Of a DNA stretch of 53,985 bases, positions 28,021 to 35,935 are shown in pieces. Location: NCBI GenBank assembly GCA_015068235.1, contig SVKY01000009.1:1-53985 (forward strand), in the 5' to 3' direction. Source of the stretch: Oscillospiraceae bacterium (lineage in GTDB: Bacteria; Bacillota; Clostridia; Oscillospirales; Oscillospiraceae). Within the stretch, counting starts at the first letter, position 1. The number at the start of each line of letters is the position of its first letter. The translations under genes and the position numbers were made by a program. The notes under the pieces are model-generated. The model did not search any database, was not told where the DNA came from, and saw nothing but the letters and a program-made list of their open reading frames with translations.

Positions 28021-30132
28021 TTAATTATTTTTCTTGCTCTTTTCTCTGAGCGCTTCGAGCTTTGCCTTTTCTCTTGCCTTGATCTTTGCTTCTTTCTCTT
28101 TCAGCAAAGCGGCTTCCTTCGCCTTCTTCTCCTTGAGCTTTTCACGCTCCTTGGCTTTGCGAAGTCTTTCCTTTTCAAGAAGTGCCTGCTTTTCCTTCTG
28201 CAGTCTCAGCTTCTCTCGCTCTTTGCGCTTTTGCTCAGCTTCCTTCTGCTGTGCCAGCTCTTTGGCTTGCTTTTCCTTGAGCTTCTGCTGCTCTCTTTCT
28301 CTGCGCTGACGTTCCTTTTCCTCCAAAGCCTGCTTTTCCTTTTGCAGTCTTAGTTTCTCACGTTCCCTGCGCTTTCTTTCGTCTTCCTTTTGCTGTGCCA
28401 ATTCTCTGGCTTTCTGTTCTCTGAGCTTTTGTTGTTCTTTTATCTTGCGCTGACGTTCCTTTTCCTCCAAAGCCTGCTTTTCCTTTTGCAGTCTCAGCTT
28501 TTCACGTTCCTTGCGCTTTCTTTCGTCTTCCTTTTGCTGTGCCAATTCCTTGGCTTTCTGTTCTCTGAGCTTTTGTTGCTCTTTTATCTTGCGCTGGCGT
28601 TCTTTCTCCGCCTGCAGCTGCTTTTCCTTTTGGAGCTTGAGCTTTTCACGCTCTTTTTGCTTCCGTTCAAGCTCCTTCTGTTTTTCAAGCGCTTTTTGGA
28701 GTTCCTGCTTCTCCTGCGCCTTTCTGCGCTTTTCTTCCTCGAGGCGCTTCTGTTCCTCTTCCTTCAGGCGCTTCTTTTCTTCACGCTCAAGCTGTCTTGC
28801 CAGCTTCTCGGCTTCGAGCTTCTTCTTCGCTTCTTCTCTAAGCCGCTGCTGCTCCTGCTTGATGAGAAGCTTCGCCTGCTTTTCTTCCTCGAGCTTCTTC
28901 TTTTTCTCGTCTCTGATGCGCTGCTGCTCGGCTCGCTTTTCCGCTTTTTGCCGTTCCAGCTCCGCAAGACGGGCTCGCTCGATATCTTCCTTGCGCTTCT
29001 TCTCGGTCTTGATCGCCTGATCGATAACAGCAAGGACTTCCTTTTCACGCTTCTGCCGCTTCTTCGAGGTCTTTTCCACCTGCTCGTTGAAGATCTTCTT
29101 GACCACATCGATATCAAAGGTCAAATCGTCAAGGACATCGAAGAAGGTTCTCTCGATGAGCTGCGGGGTAATGATCTTTCTCTTCTTCTGAGGCTCATAG
29201 TCGCCCTCATTGCCGATGTAGTGCTTCAAAAGCGAATAGTTCAAAACCATGGTGGAATACAGATCTGCCAAATAGTTCTCGCTGGGGATCTCATTGGTCT
29301 CCGTCACCTCAACGTTGAAGCCGGAGTCTCTGTAGGTTTCGATGAAGTCCCACAGCGCCTTCGCCTTCTTGAAGTCGGGGTTCTTCTGCAAAACATTGGT
29401 CCTCATGATCGGCGGGCGGACCAGGCTGGTACCGTGGAGTGTCTTGATCAGGGGAGAATTTTGGAAATCGTACAAAATTTTCTTGATTCTCTCGATTCTC
29501 TGGAATTTACTCAGCTTCTCGGGATCAACGTCCAACAGGTTGCTGTCCATCTTAAAGCCGGGAGAATCAATGGTCATCTCAAAGGTGCATTTGACATTTT
29601 CTTTGCCGATTTTGAAATTATCCTTGAACAAAATGGAGGTCACATTGTTGCCGTCCACGCTGTCATTGATCGCCCTGAGTCTTTTGCTGATAAAATACTG
29701 AAGATTGATCAGCAAGGTGTAGATAAAGCGGTTCTCGTAGGTCTCGAAGCTCTCCTCCTTGAAGATATTCAGGATTCGGTTGGGCGTTACGGTATCCTCT
29801 TCCACCTTTGCGATCATATTGGTATGCTGCGCCAGGTGTCTGATCGATTCGGGAGAGATCTTTCTTGCCAGCTCGATGTTGACGATCTCTTCCTCCTGGA
29901 CGATAAAACGGCGGGGATTTCTGATGATGTTATCCAAAGGGATGATCGCCTCTTCGATCGCCTCGACCCAGGTCAGATCGATCTGCTTATCAATAAAGCG
30001 GTGCATATAGGACACTTCGGAGTTGCCGCTGCGGGCTTTATTCATAAACTCAGTGTAAAAATCCTCACCCTGGACAAGGGAGATAAAGTCCTGAGTATAT
30101 ATGTTATAAAGCAGTTCAAAATCTAAGATCAT
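28021..30132 (-). CDS. DUF2357-like protein with long charged coiled coil, partner of the AAA+ ATPase
   Basis: 703 residues with two parts. Residues 1-360 are globular and resemble the DUF2357/DUF524 family that partners McrB-like ATPases (ISPESIRHLAQHTNMIAKVE, then ESFETYENRFIYTLLINLQY). I do not see a PD-(D/E)xK nuclease core, which such partners usually carry. Residues about 361-703 are almost only Lys, Glu, Arg, Gln, Leu and Ala, a long coiled coil or single alpha-helix that includes four 48-residue repeats. It would be cytoplasmic. The gene lies 21 bases after the AAA+ gene and ends 27 bases before the next TasA-like gene. A scaffold or rod pulled by the ATPase is a plausible but unproven role. 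Confidence 0.75.
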   Translation of the reverse strand: MILDFELLYNIYTQDFISLVQGEDFYTEFMNKARSGNSEVSYMHRFIDKQIDLTWVEAIEEAIIPLDNIIRNPRRFIVQEEEIVNIELARKISPESIRHLAQHTNMIAKVEEDTVTPNRILNIFKEESFETYENRFIYTLLINLQYFISKRLRAINDSVDGNNVTSILFKDNFKIGKENVKCTFEMTIDSPGFKMDSNLLDVDPEKLSKFQRIERIKKILYDFQNSPLIKTLHGTSLVRPPIMRTNVLQKNPDFKKAKALWDFIETYRDSGFNVEVTETNEIPSENYLADLYSTMVLNYSLLKHYIGNEGDYEPQKKRKIITPQLIERTFFDVLDDLTFDIDVVKKIFNEQVEKTSKKRQKREKEVLAVIDQAIKTEKKRKEDIERARLAELERQKAEKRAEQQRIRDEKKKKLEEEKQAKLLIKQEQQRLREEAKKKLEAEKLARQLEREEKKRLKEEEQKRLEEEKRRKAQEKQELQKALEKQKELERKQKEREKLKLQKEKQLQAEKERQRKIKEQQKLREQKAKELAQQKEDERKRKEREKLRLQKEKQALEEKERQRKIKEQQKLREQKARELAQQKEDERKRREREKLRLQKEKQALEEKERQRREREQQKLKEKQAKELAQQKEAEQKRKEREKLRLQKEKQALLEKERLRKAKEREKLKEKKAKEAALLKEKEAKIKAREKAKLEALREKSKKNN
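28072..28647 (-). repeat. Four tandem 144-bp repeats coding 48-residue coiled-coil units
   Basis: Residues 496-687 align as four units of 48, each beginning EK[LK]xLQKEKQ and ending ER; the middle reads EQQKLREQKAKELAQQKE. Forty-eight residues are not a multiple of seven. Copies two and three are closest at DNA level, so the array could expand or contract in frame. Confidence 0.85.
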
Positions 30133-30153
30133 TTTATCTCCCCTATACTTTCA

Positions 30154-31680
30154 TTAGAATAGTTTCTGCAATCTGGACAGGTATGCCTTGGACTCGCCCA
30201 TATTCTCTCTGCCGAACAGCTCGCTGAGGTAGGAGATGAGGCCCTCGATCTCGTCACGGATGAATGCCAGGTTCAGGCTTTCAAACTTTCTCAGGATCTT
30301 GTTTGCCAAAACATAGTCGATGCCGTCGATCTCGGTGCCGCCGCAAGCAACGTAAACGGGAACGAAGTCACGCAGCTGCTTGACGATACGGTTACCGAAC
30401 GCCAATCTGAAGTGCTCGATGACATAGTCATCCAAAACTTCGATCTTCTTCAGGTTTTCTTCAGAGACCTTGTACTTCACCTTCGCCTCGTCAAACATCT
30501 TTTCCAAATGCTTGTAGCTCAGGTTCAGGTTCTCGGTATAGGGCGCTTCAAAATAGACACCCTTGGTATCGATATTAATGGGAAGCGCACGGTCATAAAC
30601 CTTATCGGAAATTGCGAAGGTGGAGTCGTCGTTGTTTGCGGTGCCGACGTACCACATGTTTTCCGGCAGGCGGAATCGACCGTTCACAATGTGCTTGGGG
30701 TCATTGGGCCAACCGCTGGGAACCAGGTCGATGACCCACTCAGAGCGGCTGGGCATTTCCAAAATGGAAAGCATTTCAGCGAAATAGTACTCGATACGAG
30801 CGATGTTCATCTCGTCCAGAATGGTCAGGAAGACATCCTCGGTATAAGTCGCCTCGTACATTCTCTTCAACGTTTCGGTCTCGTTGAAGCGCTTGGTAAA
30901 TTCGTTGAAGTAACCGTAAAGCTCGGTTCTGTCACGCCAGGAGGGCTGAACAGAAGCGATGTTGGTGTCGTTCTGAATGAACTTACCGAAGGCGTACGGC
31001 AGAGAGGTTTTACCGGTACCGGAAATACCCTGCAAGATGATCAGTCTGGTAGAAGCAAAGGCTGCAACGAACAGACGGATGATCTTGATCTCATAGAACA
31101 GACCCATTCTGGAGCAGGCGAAATTTCTGAACATGTCACAAATTTCAGACAGCGTGATGTCGTAATTATATTTCTTGGGAATATAATCCTGCATCTTTTC
31201 GTCGATGAGCGTACACTTGTAGAAGCGGCTCTCGCCTTCTGCCAGGGGTGTCTTGTTCTCCTCGGGATCCTCCTCGATGACATCGCTCTCCTCGGGCTTC
31301 AAGCCAAGGTGCGAAACCTTCATCGCCAAAATCTTATCCTTTTCGTTCGAGAGCTTGACGACCTCTTTGTTCAGCTTGCCGACCTCGTTGAGAAGCTCCT
31401 CCTGGCTGACCAGGCTCGTTCTGATTCTGATGTACTTTCTGATGCCTAAGTAAATCACAAACACAAGCGCACCGAGAGCAGCAATCAGCAGCAGAACGGT
31501 CAAAATTGCAAGGATCCATGCAAGTGCGTTGAAATCTCCGCAATACTTCTTGAAAATCTCGACATACTTAACGACGTTGAACATACCAATCAGACCGGAG
31601 AAGAAGCCGCTGATGCCGGACCACAAAGATCCAAAAAATGTTTCTAAAAAGTCAACAACAAATTTAATAAAAACATCCAT
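30154..31680 (-). CDS. Membrane-anchored McrB-like AAA+ ATPase
   Basis: 508 residues. An amphipathic N terminus (1-40) precedes a membrane helix (about 52-80), a short coiled coil (about 90-120) and a AAA+ domain: Walker A GISGTGKTS (218-226), the McrB-subfamily block VQPSWRDRTELYGYFN (244-259), Walker B TILDEMN (286-292), and the sensor/signature GTANNDDSTFAISDKVYDRA (346-365). The spacing and text match the McrB branch, whose members are GTP- or ATP-driven hexamers; the classical McrB signature NTAD is replaced by ANND, so nucleotide preference is open. GGAAGGATT precedes the ATG. The next gene encodes a DUF2357-like partner, as in McrBC-type pairs. Here the pair lies inside a TasA/SipW operon, suggesting a role at the membrane in export or fibre assembly. 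Confidence 0.88.
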   Translation of the reverse strand: MDVFIKFVVDFLETFFGSLWSGISGFFSGLIGMFNVVKYVEIFKKYCGDFNALAWILAILTVLLLIAALGALVFVIYLGIRKYIRIRTSLVSQEELLNEVGKLNKEVVKLSNEKDKILAMKVSHLGLKPEESDVIEEDPEENKTPLAEGESRFYKCTLIDEKMQDYIPKKYNYDITLSEICDMFRNFACSRMGLFYEIKIIRLFVAAFASTRLIILQGISGTGKTSLPYAFGKFIQNDTNIASVQPSWRDRTELYGYFNEFTKRFNETETLKRMYEATYTEDVFLTILDEMNIARIEYYFAEMLSILEMPSRSEWVIDLVPSGWPNDPKHIVNGRFRLPENMWYVGTANNDDSTFAISDKVYDRALPINIDTKGVYFEAPYTENLNLSYKHLEKMFDEAKVKYKVSEENLKKIEVLDDYVIEHFRLAFGNRIVKQLRDFVPVYVACGGTEIDGIDYVLANKILRKFESLNLAFIRDEIEGLISYLSELFGRENMGESKAYLSRLQKLF

Positions 31681-31698
31681 TTGAAATAATCCTTCCGT

Positions 31699-31775
31699 TT
31701 AAGTGTGCAGTATAAAAGACATATCAAAAAGTGTTCTTCGCAGCTTAAAATATGTACTTTAAACTGCACACTTAA
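31699..31775 (-). promoter_or_regulatory. Intercistronic long stem-loop overlapping the SipW stop codon
   Basis: TTAAGTGTGCAGT (31699-31711) and its exact complement ACTGCACACTTAA (31763-31775) are 13-base arms around a 51-base loop. The right arm contains the SipW stop codon. There is no U-run, so RNA processing or stability control between the pilin/SipW part and the ATPase part of the operon is more likely than full termination. Confidence 0.6.
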
Positions 31776-32446
31776 TCGTTTTTGTCTTCTGTCTCTTCAT
31801 TTTTCTGCTTTGCCAGATACTCTGCGATGATGGCTTCCTTGACCTCGTCGCTGGTAGCTTCGTTTGCCGCATTGATCATATCGACCTTACGGTTGTAAAG
31901 AACCACTGCGATCAGCTTATAGATCTGATAGAGCGTGAACAGCAGCACGGGGAGCAAAATTACCAGGAAAAAGCCCATCTGCGTGCTCAGGTAATCAATC
32001 ACAGAACCCAGCACCGGAATCCTGGTGCCGTTATACTTGCCGATCACATCACCGGGCGCAAGCAGCGTATCATCAGGCTCGGGGTTCGTTTCCCTGTTAT
32101 CGCCCCACGTCTGATACTGGAGCATGCCGTTGTCGTTGATGACATCGGAAATTCTGTGGGTATTGATCACACGGTTGCCGTCAATGATCGCAAAATAAGT
32201 TACCACATCGCCGACCTGCAAAGCCTCGGTGTCACATTCCTTAACGAAAATATAATCACCCTTGCTCATCGTGGGCTTCATGGAATCGGTTTGTACCGTA
32301 AACGGGGTATAGCCAAACAAATCGGGGACACCATTATTTGCCTTGGCTGTGATAGAAGAAATAGAAATGATGATAGAAAGCAAGATCAGCACAATGATGA
32401 GGATATCAACAACCCCGGCACCGATCTTCTTTAGCACTTTGTTCAA
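31772..32446 (-). CDS. SipW-type signal peptidase I (first copy)
   Basis: 224 residues with an N-terminal membrane helix, catalytic Ser in VQTDSMKPTMSKGDYIFV, and His replacing the general-base Lys in INTHRISDVIND, the SipW/ER subgroup. A second membrane helix (about 150-175) and an acidic, Lys-rich cytoplasmic tail (EYLAKQKNEETEDKND) follow, absent from the second copy. It starts with TTG behind GGAGGG; no in-frame ATG fits. It directly follows the major TasA-like gene and likely processes it. Confidence 0.9.
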   Translation of the reverse strand: MNKVLKKIGAGVVDILIIVLILLSIIISISSITAKANNGVPDLFGYTPFTVQTDSMKPTMSKGDYIFVKECDTEALQVGDVVTYFAIIDGNRVINTHRISDVINDNGMLQYQTWGDNRETNPEPDDTLLAPGDVIGKYNGTRIPVLGSVIDYLSTQMGFFLVILLPVLLFTLYQIYKLIAVVLYNRKVDMINAANEATSDEVKEAIIAEYLAKQKNEETEDKND

Positions 32447-32475
32447 GCGTGTTTCCCTCCTTTAGGGGTTTCCCC

Positions 32476-32502
32476 CCAAGGAGCAGGGGGCCTGCTCCTT
32501 GG
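32476..32502 (-). promoter_or_regulatory. Very stable hairpin after the major TasA-like gene
   Basis: A 12-bp GC-rich perfect stem (32476-32487 with 32491-32502) and a 3-base loop in the 68-base gap between the TasA-like gene and SipW. No U-run follows. Such hairpins often protect upstream mRNA 3' ends, which would raise the level of the first TasA-like protein over the rest. Confidence 0.75.
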
Positions 32503-32514
32503 AGTGGGATAGAA

Positions 32515-33438
32515 TTATTCTTCGATTTCGGGAACGGTGAAGTGCAGGTTAGTGGTGAAGTCACCGAAGGAAATGGTATTGACGCAGTCAACGTCCTGAC
32601 CTTCGAGCCAGATGTAAACACGGATCTTGGTGATGCCGTTGGACAAAGTAACGAGCTCAGTGGTCTCGTCGAAGGTGCTGACAGCAGCGACAGCAGCAGT
32701 TCCGTCAACAGTTGCATCATTCAGAGCTTCCTCGTCGATTGCTGCGAAAGCGGTGTTGAAGCCGTTGTAATCCAGCTTAGCGCCGGTGGTGCCGTCTGCA
32801 CGCTTGGTGGAGTTGGGCTCCCAAATCTGAGCAGTGGTGTTCGCATCGCCCTTCAGAGCACGGGCTGCAGCGGGGGTAGCAGCGGAGCCGAGGTTCAGGA
32901 AAGCAACACGGACAGCAGAATCGGTGTTAGCGTTGATGTCGCCGCCGAGAGCATCGGTGCAAGCGACAAAGGAGTCAGCGAGCTTGAGGGTCAGAACCTG
33001 CTCCATGCTGGACTTGAAGAACAGGTCGAATGCAACGTAGTTGACATTCTGAGTGCCGTTGATGTCAGAAACAGCAGCGGACATCAAAGTGCCGTCGTTG
33101 TTGTAAGCGCCGTTGAACATCTGCAGTCTGCCGTCAGATACATTACCTGCAGAGGAAACGGGAGCGATTTCGCCTTCGGGGAACTGGATCACGCGGTCAG
33201 TGTAAGCAGTTGCGCTGGTGATAGCAGTCTTGATATCCTCAGCATCGATGGTGGATCTCCAGGAAGAAGCGTCCAAAGAGATCTGGATACCGTTAGCGGT
33301 CTGAACGTTCACGTCCAGGCTCTCAACAGTAGCGGTATTGCCGGTGGTAAACCATGCGTAGGTCACGCCGGACAGAGCGATGACAGAAGCCAAGACCATG
33401 GCAATTGCGGGTAATAAAGCCTTTTTTCTTAGTTTCAT
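32515..33438 (-). CDS. Major TasA/camelysin-like exported protein
   Basis: 307 residues from the ATG at 33438, preceded by AAAGGAGAAT; the ATG at 33456 has no ribosome site. Clear SipW-type signal (VLASVIALSGVTYAWFTTGN) and an Ala/Thr/Asn/Asp-rich beta body. It has the family motif IWEPNS and tail signature VYIWLEGQDVDCVNTISFGD. Composition (few Lys, many small residues) suits an abundant extracellular fibre subunit. The following stable hairpin and an upstream gap of 121 bases point to special expression. No convincing separate promoter was found in that gap. Confidence 0.87.
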   Translation of the reverse strand: MKLRKKALLPAIAMVLASVIALSGVTYAWFTTGNTATVESLDVNVQTANGIQISLDASSWRSTIDAEDIKTAITSATAYTDRVIQFPEGEIAPVSSAGNVSDGRLQMFNGAYNNDGTLMSAAVSDINGTQNVNYVAFDLFFKSSMEQVLTLKLADSFVACTDALGGDINANTDSAVRVAFLNLGSAATPAAARALKGDANTTAQIWEPNSTKRADGTTGAKLDYNGFNTAFAAIDEEALNDATVDGTAAVAAVSTFDETTELVTLSNGITKIRVYIWLEGQDVDCVNTISFGDFTTNLHFTVPEIEE

Positions 33439-33559
33439 AAGAATTCTCCTTTTCATAATTGTTTGCTTATCTTAAATGTGTTGATCATAGAGAGGAAAAG
33501 TGTATTATGTAATGTTTCAAGATTACCTTAATGGAGTTTTACTGACTTATGTGCCCCCG

Positions 33560-34288
33560 TCAGTCGTTCTCCAGTACCTTGAAATTCATAGACATTTTTA
33601 CCACTCCTCCTCTGATATTATCAACACATTCAGGATCGTTGCCTTCGAGCCAAATGACCACGGTGTACTTGTCTACCTCGCCGGGCTCAAAGCCTTCGGT
33701 GGTGTTTTCAAGAACCTTGGTGTTGGAAAGAAACGCTATCGTATCCGGCTCCGGCTCGGTGGAACCCTTCTGCGCTTTTGCGTAAACCGTTTCTTCTCCG
33801 TTTTTGATGACCATCACACGGACGGCATTGTCAGCCTCCAGGGTGACTGCATGAATGTCGATCGAAGCCAAGTAGTCGATCTCGTTTTTGCCCGCATTCT
33901 TCAAATAGAATGTATAAGCTATGTACTCATCGCCGTTATGACAGCCGTCCACCTCATCCAAATTATCGGGCATCCAGGATTTGGTGATGTTGTCCATCTG
34001 ATCAATGATATCCGCCTCAAGCATGGTGGAGGAATTTTCAAAGTCCGGCGTGTCACTCAGGGCGATCTGGTTCACATCCTCATCCGGAATCCAAACCGTA
34101 AAGTTGCCTGCCTTATTCACGAAGGATGACAGTGCATACAGCGTGCCGAGCAGCAAAATCACGATCAGCAAAACGACAATGAATATTTTTAATAGTATAT
34201 TACGTCTTCTGACAGACCGTGCGGTGACTCTGACGGCAAACGGTTTGATTCGCTCGTCCATGCTGTTGATATCCAGCTTTGTTTTCAA
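33560..34288 (-). CDS. Membrane-anchored TasA-like protein without SipW-type signal
   Basis: 242 residues. A basic cytoplasmic N terminus of about 28 residues (VRVTARSVRRRN) precedes one membrane helix (LKIFIVVLLIVILLLGTLYAL), but the TYAWF-type cleavage region of its paralogues is missing, so it should stay in the membrane. The extracellular domain ends with the shared tail signature VVIWLEGNDPECVDNIRGG. Probable TTG start at 34288 with AGGAGG 11 bases upstream; an internal ATG at 34261 lacks a ribosome site. It could be the membrane base or nucleator of the fibre, an inference from topology. Confidence 0.8.
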   Translation of the reverse strand: MKTKLDINSMDERIKPFAVRVTARSVRRRNILLKIFIVVLLIVILLLGTLYALSSFVNKAGNFTVWIPDEDVNQIALSDTPDFENSSTMLEADIIDQMDNITKSWMPDNLDEVDGCHNGDEYIAYTFYLKNAGKNEIDYLASIDIHAVTLEADNAVRVMVIKNGEETVYAKAQKGSTEPEPDTIAFLSNTKVLENTTEGFEPGEVDKYTVVIWLEGNDPECVDNIRGGVVKMSMNFKVLEND

Positions 34289-34312
34289 ATCAATAGCCCC
34301 CTCCTTCCGGTC

Positions 34313-35638
34313 TTAGATCGGGAAATATTCAGGCTCTCCAAACAAACGTCCCTGCATATACAGGCAGGTCAGTTCCAGCAGGAGTGCCTTCTGCTGCGCA
34401 TTGTCAACGCCCTTCGCAACCACAGTGATATTCAGATCCTGCGCCATCTTGATGATGTTCTTGACGATCTCATAGGTTTTTCTGTTGTCGCAGATCTTGT
34501 CGATGAAGCTTCTGTCGATCTTGATGACATCGAAGTCAATATTCTGAAGTTTAAACAGTGACGCATTATCCACGCCGTAATTATCAATCGCCAGCTTGAT
34601 GCCCAGCTCACGATAGTCCTGCAGGCTTTCCAGCAGCTTTGCATCGTTCATATCGATGTCGGAAGCATCGAGCTCAAAGGTCAAACGCTGAGGATTGACA
34701 GAGAAATCACGGATCAGCTTCTTCACAAAGCTCAGGAAATTGCCCCTGGACAGACATTGCGCCGAGATCCCCACCGAGAAGTTTCTGGACACCTCGGGAC
34801 CTGCCAGCTTGCTGTACGCCATATCACGGAACAGCATTTCAAGCCCATACTTGGTGATGGTCATGATTCTGTCATTTCTCTCGGCAATGGGCGTATAGAA
34901 GGCAGGCATCAGAACGCCGCGTGTCGGGTCATTCAGGCAAATAAAGCCTGCGTTCTCTCTGGTCATATCGCCGGAAGCATCGCAAACCGGCTGATACATC
35001 ACACGGATGCTGCGAAATTCGTCGCCCGGCTCCGAAAGCACCGCTCTCTCCTGTTCATAGAGCTGCTCCACCACACCGTTTGCCAGCAGGACAACCTCGG
35101 GGTCAAATCTCTTGCCCAGCTTCATCTTCAGCTCCTTGAGCAGGTCGTCCTTGCAGGCGCCGTCAATAAATCTTCTGGCTATGTAATCCGAGACACAGAG
35201 GATCCTGCCGATGGGCGAAATGGCATCCCCCTTCAGACAGTTGGGGAAGCCCATGCCGTCGAACTGCTCATTTCTCTCGATGGCGTAGTAGAGGATCTCC
35301 TTGCAGATCGGTTCTTCCCCTCTGAGCTTATCCACCTTGAAGAGCTCCTCCAGGATCGCCATGGTCCTTCTGTTGGCAAGCATCTCGTTGTCCGTGGTGG
35401 TATGGTTGATCCTGATATCGCTGCAAGCCAATTCACACTTGCCGATATCGTAATAAACAATATACTTTTCAAGCCTGTGCTCGTAGCTGTCGTTAAAAGC
35501 CTCGTGATCTGCAAATGAATTATTTTCGATCGCAGCTTTATAGAGCTCGCCTGCGATCTGTGCCGCCTTCATGTTGACGATCGTCAATTGCGCCGGAAGC
35601 ATTTTGAAATACTTTTTCAATCCGTCCAGAATAGCCAA
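34313..35638 (-). CDS. Degenerate HD-GYP/EAL tandem protein, probable c-di-GMP effector
   Basis: About 441 residues from TTG at 35638 (GAGGTGG 6 bases upstream); ATG at 35659 is an alternative without a ribosome site. Residues about 50-190 keep an HD-GYP outline (YYDIGK for hDiGK, NEQFDGMGFPNCLKGD for HHErxDGxGYP, ISPIGRILCVSDYIARR) but the metal His and HD pair are lost. Residues about 215-448 keep an EAL outline (NDPTRGVLMPAFYTPIAE, FELDASD, IDNYG, VIKIDRSFID, VVAKGVD, MQGRLFGEP), but EAL is AGF, the DD pair is DN, and metal and catalytic Glu positions are changed. It should not hydrolyse c-di-GMP and is best read as a binding or scaffold protein. First gene of the operon. Confidence 0.83.
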   Translation of the reverse strand: MAILDGLKKYFKMLPAQLTIVNMKAAQIAGELYKAAIENNSFADHEAFNDSYEHRLEKYIVYYDIGKCELACSDIRINHTTTDNEMLANRRTMAILEELFKVDKLRGEEPICKEILYYAIERNEQFDGMGFPNCLKGDAISPIGRILCVSDYIARRFIDGACKDDLLKELKMKLGKRFDPEVVLLANGVVEQLYEQERAVLSEPGDEFRSIRVMYQPVCDASGDMTRENAGFICLNDPTRGVLMPAFYTPIAERNDRIMTITKYGLEMLFRDMAYSKLAGPEVSRNFSVGISAQCLSRGNFLSFVKKLIRDFSVNPQRLTFELDASDIDMNDAKLLESLQDYRELGIKLAIDNYGVDNASLFKLQNIDFDVIKIDRSFIDKICDNRKTYEIVKNIIKMAQDLNITVVAKGVDNAQQKALLLELTCLYMQGRLFGEPEYFPI

Positions 35639-35770
35639 AATAATCCACCTCAGTTTCATTCACGTTTTGTGCCGAAGTATGGAAAAAATCGCACATTCTC
35701 CCTTGCCTTCCCGACACAAAATATAGCATGCAAATCGCACAATACCAACAACGTATAGTATTTCTCATGT

Positions 35771-35799
35771 ATTCTATCACAGATTTTTCCGTTTGTCAA
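35771..35799 (-). promoter_or_regulatory. Near-consensus promoter of the 17-kb TasA/SipW operon
   Basis: On the minus strand: TTGACA (35794-35799), 17-base spacer, TAGAAT (35771-35776), with an extended TG one base before the -10. The leader to the first gene is about 105-125 bases. I looked for c-di-GMP riboswitch motifs in the leader and saw none. Confidence 0.85.
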
Positions 35800-35935
35800 A
35801 AAATAAATTGGCTTTTTTTGTGTTTTTTTCAAGTTTTTTTATGAATTTTCCTGTAATTTTCGTTACAAAGTGAAATAAGAATCGTAAAATGTCAGAAATG
35901 CAAAAACCTCCCGCATTCCCCGCCATCCTTTGCGC

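Noticed and set aside
28390-30126. Long leucine/phenylalanine-rich open frame (578 codons) on the plus strand
   Set aside because: It is the antisense of the Lys/Glu-rich coiled-coil gene; its composition is a direct result of AAG/GAG codons read backwards, and it has no ribosome site.
30412-31449. 345-codon open frame on the plus strand
   Set aside because: Antisense to the AAA+ ATPase, whose Walker motifs are unmistakable.
28021-31680. Plain McrBC restriction system
   Set aside because: No nuclease core was seen in the partner protein, the ATPase is membrane-anchored, and the genes lie inside a TasA/SipW operon rather than among defence genes.
33439-33559. Separate promoter for the major TasA-like gene
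   Set aside because: TTGAAA and several AT-rich hexamers occur but none with 16-18-base spacing; left unassigned.
35660-35770. c-di-GMP riboswitch in the leader of the TasA/SipW operon
   Set aside because: The conserved core elements of class I and II c-di-GMP riboswitches could not be found in the roughly 110-base leader.
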